Part shown: piece by piece, positions 17,466-27,459 of the stretch
How the letters are laid out: the number at the start of each line of letters is the position of its first letter
Position numbering within the stretch: the first letter of the stretch is position 1
Assembly: GCF_000931935.2 (NCBI RefSeq)
Contig: NZ_AZAC01000018.1
Coordinates: 19,703 to 83,702, forward strand
Length of the DNA: 64,000 nucleotides
Direction: 5' to 3'
From: Dethiosulfatarculus sandiegensis
GTDB taxonomy: Bacteria; Desulfobacterota; Desulfarculia; Desulfarculales; Desulfarculaceae
Notes under the pieces: model-generated
Seen by the model: only the letters and a program-made list of their open reading frames with translations
Told to the model about the DNA's origin: nothing
Databases searched by the model: none
Translations under genes and position numbers: made by a program

Positions 17466-18911
17466 TTAGGCATCGGATCTGATTCTATCGATGATGATAT
17501 CGTTCAGCTCTGGATAATAGGTTTTTCTTTTAGCGGCCTGCCTGACAACACCCTCCCATTGCCTGAAAGAATCCACATTTTTCAAGGTGTGGTCAGTATT
17601 TTTGGGGCTACTTTTTTCGACAATTTCGTTGATTCCCGCAAGAGCTTGATCGTCGGCGGGAAAGTACATGGGGATCACGCCCGCATCCTTTGAAACCGTT
17701 TTGAAAATTTTTTTGGAATTTCTCTCTCGCTCACAATCTTCTATAAATTTTTCGATACTGAAAAAATTCAGACTTCCCAAGGCCCCCATGGCATGCCGTA
17801 CTATATGCACCCCGTATTTACGCAGTGCATTGCGGCTCAATTCTGAATCTGCCACAGCCTGGGTAGTCAGCTCGGTTAGGCTGGTGCTGCCGCCGGTCTG
17901 GGCGGAAGGCAAGCCGGTGATCCAGGTGTTGACCCTGGCCAGGGCCGCATTAATAAGCGTTTGGCAAGGGGAACTGTAGGAAAGATTACCTCCGGCCTCG
18001 GCAAGGCTTGGAATGCCGCAGTGTATACACGTAACCCCGGGATTAAGCGTCTGCGCAATGACTATCATGAAAAGGACTTGGGCATGGATTTGGGTCAGAA
18101 AAGACTCGGGGCTGGCGGCGCCGGATACGCCGGCAATGCTCTGGTCAATGAGCAACAGATTGTTACCTGCCAGGGCGCTTCGCATAAAAGGTTCAACCAT
18201 GTTATTCATGGGAGTTAAGGTGGAGATCAGGCTGGTGCCGTCTATCCAGTTTTCTTTATCCTTAAAAAATGCCACCTCGGCATCGCTCATGGTATTGGTC
18301 GGGATCATTTTGATGCCTTGGTAGTTTTTCTCCATCAGCTTGGCCGCCTCAATAAGAGAGATGCTCCTGTCGCAGGCCACCGGCAGGCTGAAAATACCTA
18401 GAACATCCTGGTTATCATCCACCGCTCGGATTATTTTTCCGTATTCTTCGCGATTTGCCGGGCGAAGCTCCTCGTCACCGGCCCGTTTTAGAAAGGGTGA
18501 TGTCGAGCCGGTGCCAAATGTGTTTAAACCCGGATCTGCTGAAATTCTACGGGGCGTCTGTTCCAAACAGTGATCAATGTAATCCCTCTTCAAAGGTATT
18601 AACGGAGCCGTCTCTTTGTCAAAATCCACAGCGTCGGCTTCCAGGAGAATATCCATAATCGTTAGGGTGCCGGCAATGTTCATACCAGTTTCAGTGAGCA
18701 CCTGTTTTGCGTTTTCGTCAATACGCTCATAGAGTTGTCTTTCCGCGATCAGATCATCCATATCCTCCATTCGCGAGCTGGCTTTTTTCAGAATATCTTC
18801 ATCAGTGACATATTTTAACATGTCTGCATAGACGGCTTTGGCTTTTTCAAATTCAGCTTTTTTTTCCAAGAAAATGCCCTTGGCAAAGGCCTCATCCGCT
18901 TGATTGTTCAT
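17466..18911 (-). CDS. MttB-superfamily (trimethylamine methyltransferase-like) protein
   Basis: 481 residues, ATG 18911 with GGAAAG upstream. The central and C-terminal parts resemble the MttB/MtgB TIM barrel: EYGKIIRAVDD, PVACDRSISLIEA, GVSGAASPESFL and the late GALGSLNFFSIEKFIEDCE block. The first ~60 residues are an additional charged helical region. The frame contains no internal TAG, so this is a non-pyrrolysine homologue. Such proteins transfer methyl groups from quaternary amines to a corrinoid protein, but no corrinoid protein gene is adjacent, so the substrate is unknown. Confidence 0.7.
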   Translation of the reverse strand: MNNQADEAFAKGIFLEKKAEFEKAKAVYADMLKYVTDEDILKKASSRMEDMDDLIAERQLYERIDENAKQVLTETGMNIAGTLTIMDILLEADAVDFDKETAPLIPLKRDYIDHCLEQTPRRISADPGLNTFGTGSTSPFLKRAGDEELRPANREEYGKIIRAVDDNQDVLGIFSLPVACDRSISLIEAAKLMEKNYQGIKMIPTNTMSDAEVAFFKDKENWIDGTSLISTLTPMNNMVEPFMRSALAGNNLLLIDQSIAGVSGAASPESFLTQIHAQVLFMIVIAQTLNPGVTCIHCGIPSLAEAGGNLSYSSPCQTLINAALARVNTWITGLPSAQTGGSTSLTELTTQAVADSELSRNALRKYGVHIVRHAMGALGSLNFFSIEKFIEDCERERNSKKIFKTVSKDAGVIPMYFPADDQALAGINEIVEKSSPKNTDHTLKNVDSFRQWEGVVRQAAKRKTYYPELNDIIIDRIRSDA

Positions 18912-20071
18912 CTAATTCTTTCCATTTTCGGACTATTTTTTAGCGGGAAAGGATTTACTTAATAAATTGTGGGATAAATCCAAAGAAGGCAACCTTAATT
19001 TGTAGCAGGGGGGTGAGAAACGCCCTCTTATGCGGGCCACTGATACACCCCCAAAATGCCGGAGCATTTTCGGGGGCCCCGAATGTTACAGCCCCAAAAT
19101 GCCGGAGCATTTCGGGGGCCCCGAATGTTACAGTCCCAATGTGGCCCGCCATTTCGCGCAGCCTTGAAAATTATGCGATATGAGGAAGTTGCTGAAATTG
19201 AACTTCAACACCCCGCTAGGCATTTTGTAAACCTCCCGTGCTTAGTGCCAGTCAACAGGAGACAGATTCCGGTTATCTAAAACCCCGTTGCATCCCTAGT
19301 TGTTCTCCAAGATGCTGAAATGGGACATCAAGATATCCATGAATGGCAAGGGGACCTGTGTGAGCACCATTTTTAGGGAAAGGTTGGGCAGACTTTTAAA
19401 TATGAGTGAGGTCAAATCAACGAATTCGGTGAGGTCTCTGAAACAGGGGCTGAGCAAAATAGGATTAGCTTCTCTAACTCTGGGCTGTCTTATCCCTTGC
19501 TGGAGGATTAAACTCTGGATACGGCACACTTGAAAAAATAGAAAAGGCGACTGAACCACGAAGGCCCAATCCTATCTTAAGTACGCAGCCAAACTGTCCC
19601 AACTCAAATACCATCCCTACCTTCGCCCTAAAATGCCAATTGCTAAGCAACTATTGGAAGAAATTTGGGTTAATTAGCAAAATAGTTCTAATTTGATGTT
19701 ACGAATATTATTTGTTGTATTTTATAAAATTAAGATATAAAAATGAATTCCGGCTGCTTTGTTTGTTTTTGGGCGGTGCAAGCCAAGACAAACCCTATGG
19801 GTTGCAAGCTAAGGCACTTGCACGGGTTTTGTTCTTTGTTGGCCCCCCGGGGATTAAAGGAGCTGGGAAGAAATTCATGATAGGCCTTTTCTGTGCCTGG
19901 CTGCTGAAAGATGGACCTGCTGATATATGTCACGCACCCCCCATCAATCCATACCAAACCAAGCGCAGTCTACGGCCCGGTCAAGGGGGGGCGGGAAGAT
20001 CGAACAGGCCTTTAACGAGGACAACCCGTAATTTTTGATATGAATACGCATTAAGTGAAAAAGGAACAGCC
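18912..20071. other. Gene-free region with repeats and possible gene relics
   Basis: About 1.16 kb. It holds the nested repeat at 19032-19149. Short open stretches follow, for example a frame ending near 19676 that reads LKYHPYLRPKMPIAKQLLEE, which may be a relic of an unidentified gene. I support no intact gene before the one at 20072. Confidence 0.4.
19032..19149. repeat. Tandem hairpin repeat framed by inverted repeats
   Basis: Two near-identical units (19049-19091 and 19092-19133, differing by one T) each contain the hairpin AAAATGC-CGGA-GCATTT and the near-palindrome CGGGGGCCCCG. They are enclosed by GCGGGCCAC (19032-19040) and its exact complement GTGGCCCGC (19141-19149). Confidence 0.75.
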
Positions 20072-20875
20072 ATGGAAGGTCAAAAAATATTATCTCAATT
20101 GGATAACGTACCTGAAACTTTATTGATTCCTTTGAGGGTCCGCTATCTGGAGACCCAAAAGAAAGACGGCATCATCCACGATCCCAAATCGGTCGAAATC
20201 CTGGATCAAGTTGACTATGATTTTTCCAAAACCACAATCTCCAAGGGTTCCCAATTTGGAGTTTCGGTTCGCACGGAGATTCTTGACGAGCAGACAAGGA
20301 AATTTCTTTCAAAACACCCAAAGGCCGTTGTGGTCAATCTGGGATGCGGCCTGGACACCCGTTTTCATAGACTGGACAATGGTTCGGTTGTCTGGTTCGA
20401 TCTGGATTTACCGGAGGCCATCTCCTTGCGGAAACATTTCTTTCCGGAAACCGACCGGCACGGATTTATTGCAAAATCGGTCCTTGATTTTTCATGGATA
20501 GAAGAAATTCCCAAGGACCTTCCCACTTTATTTATTGCCGAAGGCCTGTTGATGTACTTTACCGAATCTGAAGTAAGGTCACTGTTTGAGGCCTTGGGTG
20601 AGAATTTCCCAAAGGCGGAAATGGTGTTGGAGGCAATGTCGCCGTTTGTTGCCAAAAGAACGGAAAAGCACCCGGATTTGAAAAATTACAATGCCACTTT
20701 CAAGTGGGGGATAAAAACCGGCAAAGAGATTGAAACCTGGGGGCTCGGCCTGAAGTTCATCAGCGAAGATTATTATTTTGACAGGCACAAAAATAAAATT
20801 CCTTTTGCTATACGAACCCTGTCCATTTTTCCGGGTTTCAGAAAAATGATGAAAATCGTACATCTCAGGTTTTGA
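20072..20875 (+). CDS. SAM-dependent methyltransferase of the LCMT/Ppm1 family
   Basis: 267 residues, ATG 20072 with AAAGGAAC upstream. SAM-binding motif VVNLGCGLDTRFHRL (about residues 90-104), acidic loop WFDLDLPEAISLR, then FIAEGLLMYFTESEVRSL, all typical of the leucine-carboxyl-methyltransferase-like family (PF04072) found with polyketide or small-molecule carboxyl methylation. It stands alone between long non-coding stretches; the substrate is unknown. Confidence 0.82.
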   Translation: MEGQKILSQLDNVPETLLIPLRVRYLETQKKDGIIHDPKSVEILDQVDYDFSKTTISKGSQFGVSVRTEILDEQTRKFLSKHPKAVVVNLGCGLDTRFHRLDNGSVVWFDLDLPEAISLRKHFFPETDRHGFIAKSVLDFSWIEEIPKDLPTLFIAEGLLMYFTESEVRSLFEALGENFPKAEMVLEAMSPFVAKRTEKHPDLKNYNATFKWGIKTGKEIETWGLGLKFISEDYYFDRHKNKIPFAIRTLSIFPGFRKMMKIVHLRF

Positions 20876-21872
20876 TAAAAACGGCCGGGCGTTGTTTTTA
20901 AAAACGTGGTTCGCGGTAATTTATATTGCTTTGGATGTGGTTGTTTCCAGGGCTAAATAAGGCTTTTTATCGAGGTTAAAGTTGAGAAAATTTTCTTGAT
21001 TGATAAAGGTTTTTTGAGCCCTGGGTAGATTCATTATTGATCTTCATTGATTAAAACGATCAGCTCTAGTTGTGATCATGGGCCGGTAGGGCCTGATCTC
21101 CGATTGGCAGTTACCTGACAGGCGCACTGTTTTGTCAAAATGATTTCAGATAAGAATCTTTCCATTATCATTTGCAATTTTGAACGCCTTCACATGGGGT
21201 GGATTGATCCTTCTTTACCCTTATCAGTAAAAAGGCGAGACCGTGGAGCCTTCTTTTCCGGCATATGTTCGCCTTGAAAAAGGTGGCAGGATCGTTTACT
21301 CACATGGCTATGCCCCAACCGCCCCTTTTGTTTAACCTTATCTGATTGCTGGCTTTTTCTGTTCCGTGTTTTTTATATGCCGAGCACTTGATTGAGACTT
21401 GTTCTTCGTGATTTGAGTGCTGGGGTGCGGATCGCTATGTGAATAGTCATTTTAGATCCTGCAACTGATCTAACCCCCAACCAGGCCCTGGACCCACTTC
21501 CATGCTAAAGCGTGACCAGAGTCGGGGGAGGGACCTGAGTTCTCGCCTCTTATCCGAATTTACGCTTGGCAAGGTTGGTTTTTATTCTGTCTCGATTTTT
21601 TTCTTGGTGTTAAATTCTAAAGGTCAAAGTAATTCCATAGTATTTTTATGGTTATTTTTTTACTTTACCCCTGAATACCTTTTTCCCCGGCGGGTGGAAG
21701 GGGTTAGCTTTAGTAGGTTATGTCCGGGGCATATGCCTTCCCAAAAAACAGTTGACATTTAATACCCGGTGTGTAATTTGTTCTAATATTTGTAGGGGAT
21801 TAAATAGTCCAACGAATGGATCCCAATACTCCCTTCTTTTTCGCTTAATCAAATACATATGAATTCAATTGG
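20876..21872. other. Long gene-free region upstream of the TonB receptor
   Basis: About 1 kb with no supported gene and no family-like frame. I looked for a cobalamin riboswitch core and did not find one. The only clear structure is the terminator-like hairpin at its downstream edge. Confidence 0.4.
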
Positions 21873-21923
21873 CCACCAATAGGTTAGCCCGTCCGAAGGC
21901 GGGAGGTTTTTTGGTGGTTTTTT
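21873..21923 (+). terminator. Terminator-like hairpin just before the TonB receptor start
   Basis: CCACCAA (21873-21879) pairs with TTGGTGG (21911-21917), with an inner CCCG/CGGG stem, followed by TTTTTT. The receptor Shine-Dalgarno (AAAGGAGG, 21931-21938) begins 8 nt later. Its place in the leader suggests attenuation, or simply a terminator with the promoter hidden inside. Confidence 0.55.
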
Positions 21924-21947
21924 GTTTCCGAAAGGAGGAAGTGGGCA

Positions 21948-24065
21948 ATGCCTGCTACTTTCAAAGACTGCCTGCCACGGGGGTCGTGCGCGCGATGGCA
22001 GTCGATGTTGGTGCTTTGGACTGCTTTTTGGGCCCTGCTCTTATCCGGAGCCGCGGTCGATGCGGCCACAGAGAAGCCGACCATGGATATGGGGCAGATG
22101 ACTGTCATCTCCACTCAACCCGGTGTGGATATTTCACCGGATAAGACAGTTATTAAAATGGACGAGTTTCAGCGTCCTTCCGGGGTGCGCACCTTGACTG
22201 ACGTGCTTACCGAAATCGGCGGCGTGGATGTCCAGCGCATCAACCCGTTGATGGCAAGCCCCGGTGACGAGGTCTCCATGCGAGGCTTGAACGAAGGGCG
22301 CATGGTCATTGAAATCGATGGCCGCCGCATTAATCACACCGGCCATTCCGGGCGCTACATTGTTGACTGGTCCTCTTTGAATATGGACGATGTTGAGCGC
22401 GTGGAGATTATCAGGGGCGGCCATTCGGTGCTGCATCCCTTTGCCATTGGCGGCGTGATCAATATCATTACCAAAAAGGGTAAACGGACCGAAGAACCCG
22501 TGCCGGAGGTCAAGGCCGAGGCTGGTTATGGTTCATTTGACACCCGTTTTGGCACTGTTTCGGTAAACGGCGGCACAGGCAATTGGCTGGGCTACAACTT
22601 CTCGTTCAGCGACAGTCACACAGACGGTTATCTGCGCAATAACTATCAGGACAACCAAAACGTAAACGGACACTTAAGTTTTTATCTGCCCAAGGATATG
22701 AAGCTTTCCTTCAGCGTTAAGCACAGCAATGTCGAGTATGGCTATCCGGTGCTTAACGATCCCACTCGGGCAGATTGGGATTCGGATTACCCGACCTTCC
22801 TCGGCAGCGCCGACCAGTTGCGTCACGTTCCGCCCACAACCCAGGTGGCAGGGCCTCCCACACCATACTGGAACCGCGATACAACCTATCAGGATATGAT
22901 CTTTACTTCTCCTGTAGGTGAAGCGGAGTTTAAGCTGCATCTTTTTTCCACGGAAGGCAAGCGCTGGAATCACTATTATCGCAGCGGATCTTACAGGAAA
23001 GACTATTCAGGCGACCTGACCAGGGGAGTTATCGCCCAGTTGAGCGATTTGACCTTGGGCGAGCACAACAGCCTGACCTTTGGCGCGGAATACCAGGAAC
23101 TGGGCACGCCGGATGAAAACAACAAAACCATCGGCTGGCCTGCCATGGATGACGCCACCTACCGGGTTACTTCACTGTACCTGCAGGATGTGGCGCGCTA
23201 CGGTAAATTGACCATAACTCCCGGTGTGCGCTATTACCATGTGGACATGGGCACCTATTACTCCTGGTTTGAAACCGGCGGAGAGACCCCTGCCTGGCCG
23301 GTGGGCGGTAAAAGCCAGACCGAGGAAGACTTCTATCCCAGCTTGAAACTGGATTACCAGGCGACTGACGCGACCGCGCTCTATGCTGCGGTGAGCCGTT
23401 CTTATCGCCTGCCGTGTCCGTGAGATTATTACTGGTGGGCGCGGTGCGCCGACAAGGACAACACGGAACTCAGGCCTGAATCTGCATGGGAATATGAACT
23501 GGGAATCATCCAGGATTGGCAGCCGGTGACCTATCGAGCCGCTGCTTTTTACTACGACATCAAAGACTTTATCAACGACAACGGCATCACCTCTCCGGGC
23601 AGCGGCCTGGGGTCTGACTGCCTCTTTAACATCCCCCACGTAAAACTTTATGGTATCGAGATGGAAGCCAGCCTTCGGTTGGGCAAGCGCTTCCAGTCCA
23701 CCATCTCCTATGTCTATCAGGAGGTGGAGGCCGACGAAACCCAATATGACGAGAATTGGACCTACTACCTGCCGGAGCTTCTGCCCAAGCACAAAGTGAA
23801 GTTCCTGGGACGCTATGAGGCCTGGAAAGACGGCTTTGTACAGCTTTCCGGACGCTGGGTGGGTGAACGCCAGACCCAGAAGGGCAGCACTCTGGACGCT
23901 TATGTGGTGCTTGATGCCGGCGTTGAACAGCGCCTCAACCTGGGCCCGGTTGAATGGAGCATCGGCGCTTATGTCAGCAACCTTCTGGGTGAGGAATACC
24001 AGGAGCAGGCTGGCTATGACATGCCGCGTCAGGTCTATGGCCTGCGCTTGAGCGCTAAATTCTAA
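21948..24065 (+). CDS. TonB-dependent receptor with one in-frame TGA (candidate selenoprotein)
   Basis: A 705-codon frame broken only by TGA at 23421-23423 (codon 492). Before it: signal peptide, plug domain (MSMRGLNEGRMVIEIDGRRI; VERVEIIRGGHSVLHPFAIGG, each a recognised plug motif) and barrel strands to SRSYRLPCP. After it, in the same frame: DYYWWARC, NTELRPESAWEYELG (a standard barrel motif) and the rest to the terminal Phe (LSAKF). The Cys-Pro-X motif formed at the TGA and the SECIS-like hairpin at 23432-23456 suggest selenocysteine at 492. The alternative is a nonsense mutation. It lies 10 bp upstream of the exported methylase-like gene. Confidence 0.8.
23432..23456 (+). promoter_or_regulatory. 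Bacterial SECIS-like stem-loop after the TGA
   Basis: GGCGC (23438-23442) and GCGCC (23446-23450) close a GGT loop. The helix extends outward with U-A, G-C, U-A and C-G pairs and two purine mismatches to 23432/23456. The loop G is 20 nt after the TGA, inside the known 16-37 nt window for bacterial SECIS, with G as the first loop base. Confidence 0.6.
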
Positions 24066-24075
24066 AGGAGTTTCT

Positions 24076-25026
24076 ATGGCTAAGCGTTTCATGCAAAGCC
24101 TTGCCGCCTTGATTTTGATTTTAACTGTAGCGTTTTTGGGGCTTGGCCTGACGCCGGGCTCCGCAGAGGCGGCTAAGGGTAAATTTTATGTGATCGGAAC
24201 CGGGCCGGCCGGACCCAAGACCGCCACTTTACAAGCCCTTGAGACCATAGAGAAAATGGACGCCATTGTGGCACCTGCCAGGCATGCCAAGCTTTTTGCA
24301 AAATACATAGGCAAGACGCCTGTCGTAGCCGACCCTTGGCGGAATATTTGGGATTACAAGGGAAAGCCTTATAGCAAGTTAAGCAAGGAAGAGTTGGCCG
24401 CCTACAAAGTGGAACGGTTTAAATCCCGTGACCGCACCGTGGCCATGATCAAGGAACTAATGGCCAAGGGCAAAAATGTGGGCTTGTTGGATTTTGGCAA
24501 CCCATGCCTGTTTGGCCCCAGCCATTGGTTTGTGGAACACTTCAAAAAGGACGAGATAGTCATTATCCCCGGAATGGGTTGCGATTCAGCTGCCATGGCA
24601 GCCCTCGGTGCAAGCACCATTCCGGCCCATGGCACTCGTTTTGTGGTTCAGACCGCACCGTTTTTCCTGATGGATCGTGCGGCCAGCCCAGGGATGGGTT
24701 TTAACCCGGACAGCCCCGAGGCTCAGCAAGTGTTGGCCGATTTGGCCCGGCACGAGCATACGCTGATCCTTTATATGGCGCTTAAGGACCCTATTAAGCT
24801 CTTTAAAACCCTTGGCCGTCATTGGGCCAAGGATATGCCGGCGGCCTGCGTTTTTTGGGCGGGCTACCCGGACAAGCAGCAGGTGGTGCGTGGTACAGTG
24901 GGAGACCTGGGCCCCAAACTGGCCTCTATGCCTGAACACATGATGGGCCTATTGTTTGTAGGCCGCTTCCTGGAAGGCAAGCCCTATGAGGCAGCCATGT
25001 ACCGTCATCAGGGCGGGAAAAAGTAA
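24076..25026 (+). CDS. Exported protein of tetrapyrrole (precorrin) methylase fold
   Basis: 316 residues with a clear signal peptide (hydrophobic ~residues 9-29, then GSAEA, cleavage near 33). The mature part begins KFYVIGTGPAGPK, the first motif of the tetrapyrrole methylase family (PF00590). A glycine-rich VGLLDFGNPCLFG and IIPGMGCDSAAMAALG motif follow, as in CbiF/CobA relatives. Normal members are cytoplasmic SAM enzymes, so export is unusual. A GGAG site precedes ATG 24076, 10 bp after the receptor gene, and a strong terminator follows, so the two form one unit. A ligand-binding rather than catalytic role is possible. Confidence 0.75.
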   Translation: MAKRFMQSLAALILILTVAFLGLGLTPGSAEAAKGKFYVIGTGPAGPKTATLQALETIEKMDAIVAPARHAKLFAKYIGKTPVVADPWRNIWDYKGKPYSKLSKEELAAYKVERFKSRDRTVAMIKELMAKGKNVGLLDFGNPCLFGPSHWFVEHFKKDEIVIIPGMGCDSAAMAALGASTIPAHGTRFVVQTAPFFLMDRAASPGMGFNPDSPEAQQVLADLARHEHTLILYMALKDPIKLFKTLGRHWAKDMPAACVFWAGYPDKQQVVRGTVGDLGPKLASMPEHMMGLLFVGRFLEGKPYEAAMYRHQGGKK

Positions 25027-25052
25027 ATAATACTTAACTCTTTCTTTTCCTT

Positions 25053-25089
25053 AAAGCCAAGGGTGCTTTTTAGCGCCCTTGGCTTTTTT
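25053..25089 (+). terminator. Rho-independent terminator of the TonB-receptor unit
   Basis: AAAGCCAAGGG pairs with CCCTTGGCTTT, followed by T residues. Confidence 0.9.
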
Positions 25090-25990
25090 AGATGCCTAAA
25101 AAGTGGCTCAATAGGGTTCAACTACAGGATGGTCACTTCAGATGTTTGCTGATCTAGGGTGGGGGTCATGACGACCGAATAGAAGGATTTGTAAAGATAT
25201 TTCTTGCAGAATAGTTTTTTGAGTGAATGCTCTGGGGAGGCACATACAATGGGAGCTGTCTTTAACTCAGACTTGGCGGCATCTTCCGGGATAGTTTGGC
25301 CTGGGCGCGGTTAATTTGCCAGACTTGTTGTACTAAATAGAAAAGATAAGTTGAAAAAAAGTGGTTTTTCCCCTTTTTTTGCGCTATTCACTGGCCTTGA
25401 GGTCAGGGCTGTGCCTTAATAGGCACAATATTTCGGATTAAACATACAGACGGCCTCAGGATAAATATAATATAAATTAAGCTTATTAACTGCTAATTCA
25501 TAAGATTTACCTTCTGTATTTCTTGTATTATATAGATGATATAACTGGTTAAGAAATGTACAATTTATATGTATTTTCGATTTGTGGCTGGATGCAAGTG
25601 TCGTATGAACTTAGCCAAAAGATTTATTTGTGAAATGTTTGCTTGTTGAGTTCTGTTTACTATTAGCCGTTTTGTTTTAAGTACAAAACTTTGGCTTAAA
25701 TTAAATATTGTCTCTTGCTTGAGGGCGTCAAGGATGTTGGTAGGTGTATATAAAGGTAATTTTCTGTTTAAAGGTTTATCGGGCCCAGTATTTTCAGCTT
25801 GCAGAACCGGTTTTGGCTGTGGAAGATTTTAATACCCTTCTCTGGTGTGAAACGGGAATCGGGTGAGGGTGTCTTTGGGTGCAGATGTAAACTAGTTGTT
25901 AAAACCGGTAGTTATGGCTAGAGCCCAGCGTGAGTGAGTCTCCTTGAATTAATAAATTTCACAAGTTGGCCACAAAGCGCAAATCGGGAC
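25090..25990. other. AT-rich gene-free region
   Basis: About 0.9 kb without a supported gene. Only small hairpins are seen, for example GTGCC-TTAATA-GGCAC near 25411. It ends in the promoter of the second tRNA-Asp. Confidence 0.4.
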
Positions 25991-26019
25991 TTGCCAAACC
26001 TGAGAAAAGACGGTAAATA
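25991..26019 (+). promoter_or_regulatory. Promoter of tRNA-Asp copy 2
   Basis: TTGCCA (25991-25996), 17-bp spacer, TAAATA (26014-26019), matching the promoter of copy 1. Confidence 0.65.
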
Positions 26020-26061
26020 TTGCTCCACTGATCGCGACAGCGATGAAGCGAAAACAGATAC

Positions 26062-26140
<79 letters not shown>

Positions 26141-26150
26141 CAGATACAAA

Positions 26151-26192
26151 AAACAAGAGATCAGCAGGAAACTGCTGTTCTCTTGTTTTTTT
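26151..26192 (+). terminator. Rho-independent terminator of tRNA-Asp copy 2
   Basis: AAACAAGAGA and CAGCAG arms pair with CTGCTG and TCTCTTGTTT around GAAA, followed by T residues. Confidence 0.88.
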
Positions 26193-26344
26193 ACAGACGG
26201 CTTTTTTCGAAAGTGTCTTGCACTTCCACTAAGCAGCCTGAAGCAGGAATTAGCTGTTGGAAGCTGCCTTGCAATCTGTTCCCAAGGAAAACGGGACTTG
26301 GTATTCAGAGCTAAAATACATCTGTTATTTTAGTCTGTTATATT

Positions 26345-26629
26345 ATGGGCCTTTTGCTTGTTCAGCTTGTTGTAAAAAAAGGCTCGGCCGCAATTGATCC
26401 AGTAACCTGCGGTCAGGCAACGAAAAATGAAATAATCGGCCAAACCAGAGACTGGGCCGTTGTCACATCTAACGGCATGTTTTTAACTGATACGATACGC
26501 GGTAGCATCATGATTTATTTTTTTAAATTTTCATGTCTCATTTTGGGGATAGCACTTGCCAGATTCATCTTGATGGAAGGCCGGGTTCTCTTTGCCCACC
26601 AGGCCTCCAAGCTGCTGAAAAAGACCTAA
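26345..26629 (+). CDS. Hypothetical small protein
   Basis: 94 codons; I recognise no family. One hydrophobic stretch (YFFKFSCLILGIALARFILM) near residues 58-77 could span the membrane. The start has no good Shine-Dalgarno. It may be a chance frame in a 700-bp gap. Confidence 0.25.
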   Translation: MGLLLVQLVVKKGSAAIDPVTCGQATKNEIIGQTRDWAVVTSNGMFLTDTIRGSIMIYFFKFSCLILGIALARFILMEGRVLFAHQASKLLKKT

Positions 26630-26838
26630 TAAAGGGTTCCTGGGGCGCCCTACAAAAGAGGCCGGGTTTTTAAAATCTTAAATAACGATTGGGGGTAGGT
26701 GTTTTACCCGCCGATCAATCGCTTCTCGCTTTCTTCTTTTCTGATGCTTACGGTGCTTTTCAGCTTAGGTTGTGAATCAGTGCACAGATCATCCTGAGAT
26801 TCGATTTCTTTATTTTCCAAGATCAAAACAAGATCATT

Positions 26839-27459
26839 TCAAGGACGGGCCTGGAAAAAATAGACCACCTCTGATGATAGGTCTGTAATCCTCTCAATAC
26901 TCCAGCCCGCTTTTCTTAAATTTTCCAAAGTGCGGCGGTTAATATTTTCCTTCAAAAAATAAACCGAAAGTGGGTTTAGAAGGTCGAAGATTCTGCCCTG
27001 TAAGTTGCCTTTGGGGCGTACGTGTTCCAGTAAAAGCAACTGTCCACCAGGCTTACAAACCCGTTTTAGTTCCTTTAAACCGGCTACGGGGTCTGGAACT
27101 GAACAGAAAACAAAGGTGGCAAATACAGTGTCAAAGTAGTTGTCCGGAAGTGCCAGGTTCTGTATATCCATTTCCGCAAGCCGAACCGGGTTCTTTCCAC
27201 GGTTTGCTCTTTCCCGGGCCCTGGCCAGCATGGCCGGGCTCAAGTCAATACCGGTATAGCTGAGCCCCCGGTGATAATAGGGCAGGTTCTTGCCCGTACC
27301 CACCCCTGCTTCCAAAACCTTGGGGCCAACCACTTCCCTGTGCAGCATCTGCCGCCAGGCCGCGAACTTCCTTTTCTCCAGGGGGGCTTCGAAGAAATCA
27401 AAGAGCCGGGCTATGCTGTTATAACGTCGGCGGGTTTCATTTGTGCTGTTTGATGCCAT
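26839..27459 (-). CDS. Class I SAM-dependent methyltransferase (UbiE/Methyltransf_11-like)
   Basis: 206 residues, ATG 27459. Motif I VLEAGVGTGKNLPYY (about residues 49-63), YTGIDLSPAML, then DTVFATFVFCSVPDP and LLLLEHVRPKG, the usual order for the UbiE-like family that methylates lipids, quinones or phospholipids. It stands alone between two gaps; no substrate clue. Confidence 0.85.
   Translation of the reverse strand: MASNSTNETRRRYNSIARLFDFFEAPLEKRKFAAWRQMLHREVVGPKVLEAGVGTGKNLPYYHRGLSYTGIDLSPAMLARARERANRGKNPVRLAEMDIQNLALPDNYFDTVFATFVFCSVPDPVAGLKELKRVCKPGGQLLLLEHVRPKGNLQGRIFDLLNPLSVYFLKENINRRTLENLRKAGWSIERITDLSSEVVYFFQARP

Noticed and set aside
17466..18911. Pyrrolysine-containing methylamine methyltransferase
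   Set aside because: The frame has no internal TAG; it is a non-pyrrolysine homologue.
19049..19133. Possible CRISPR array
   Set aside because: Only two adjacent units without spacers, and no cas genes.
20876..21947. Cobalamin riboswitch upstream of the TonB receptor
   Set aside because: I did not find the conserved B12-box core or its long-range pairing; only a terminator-like hairpin is clear.
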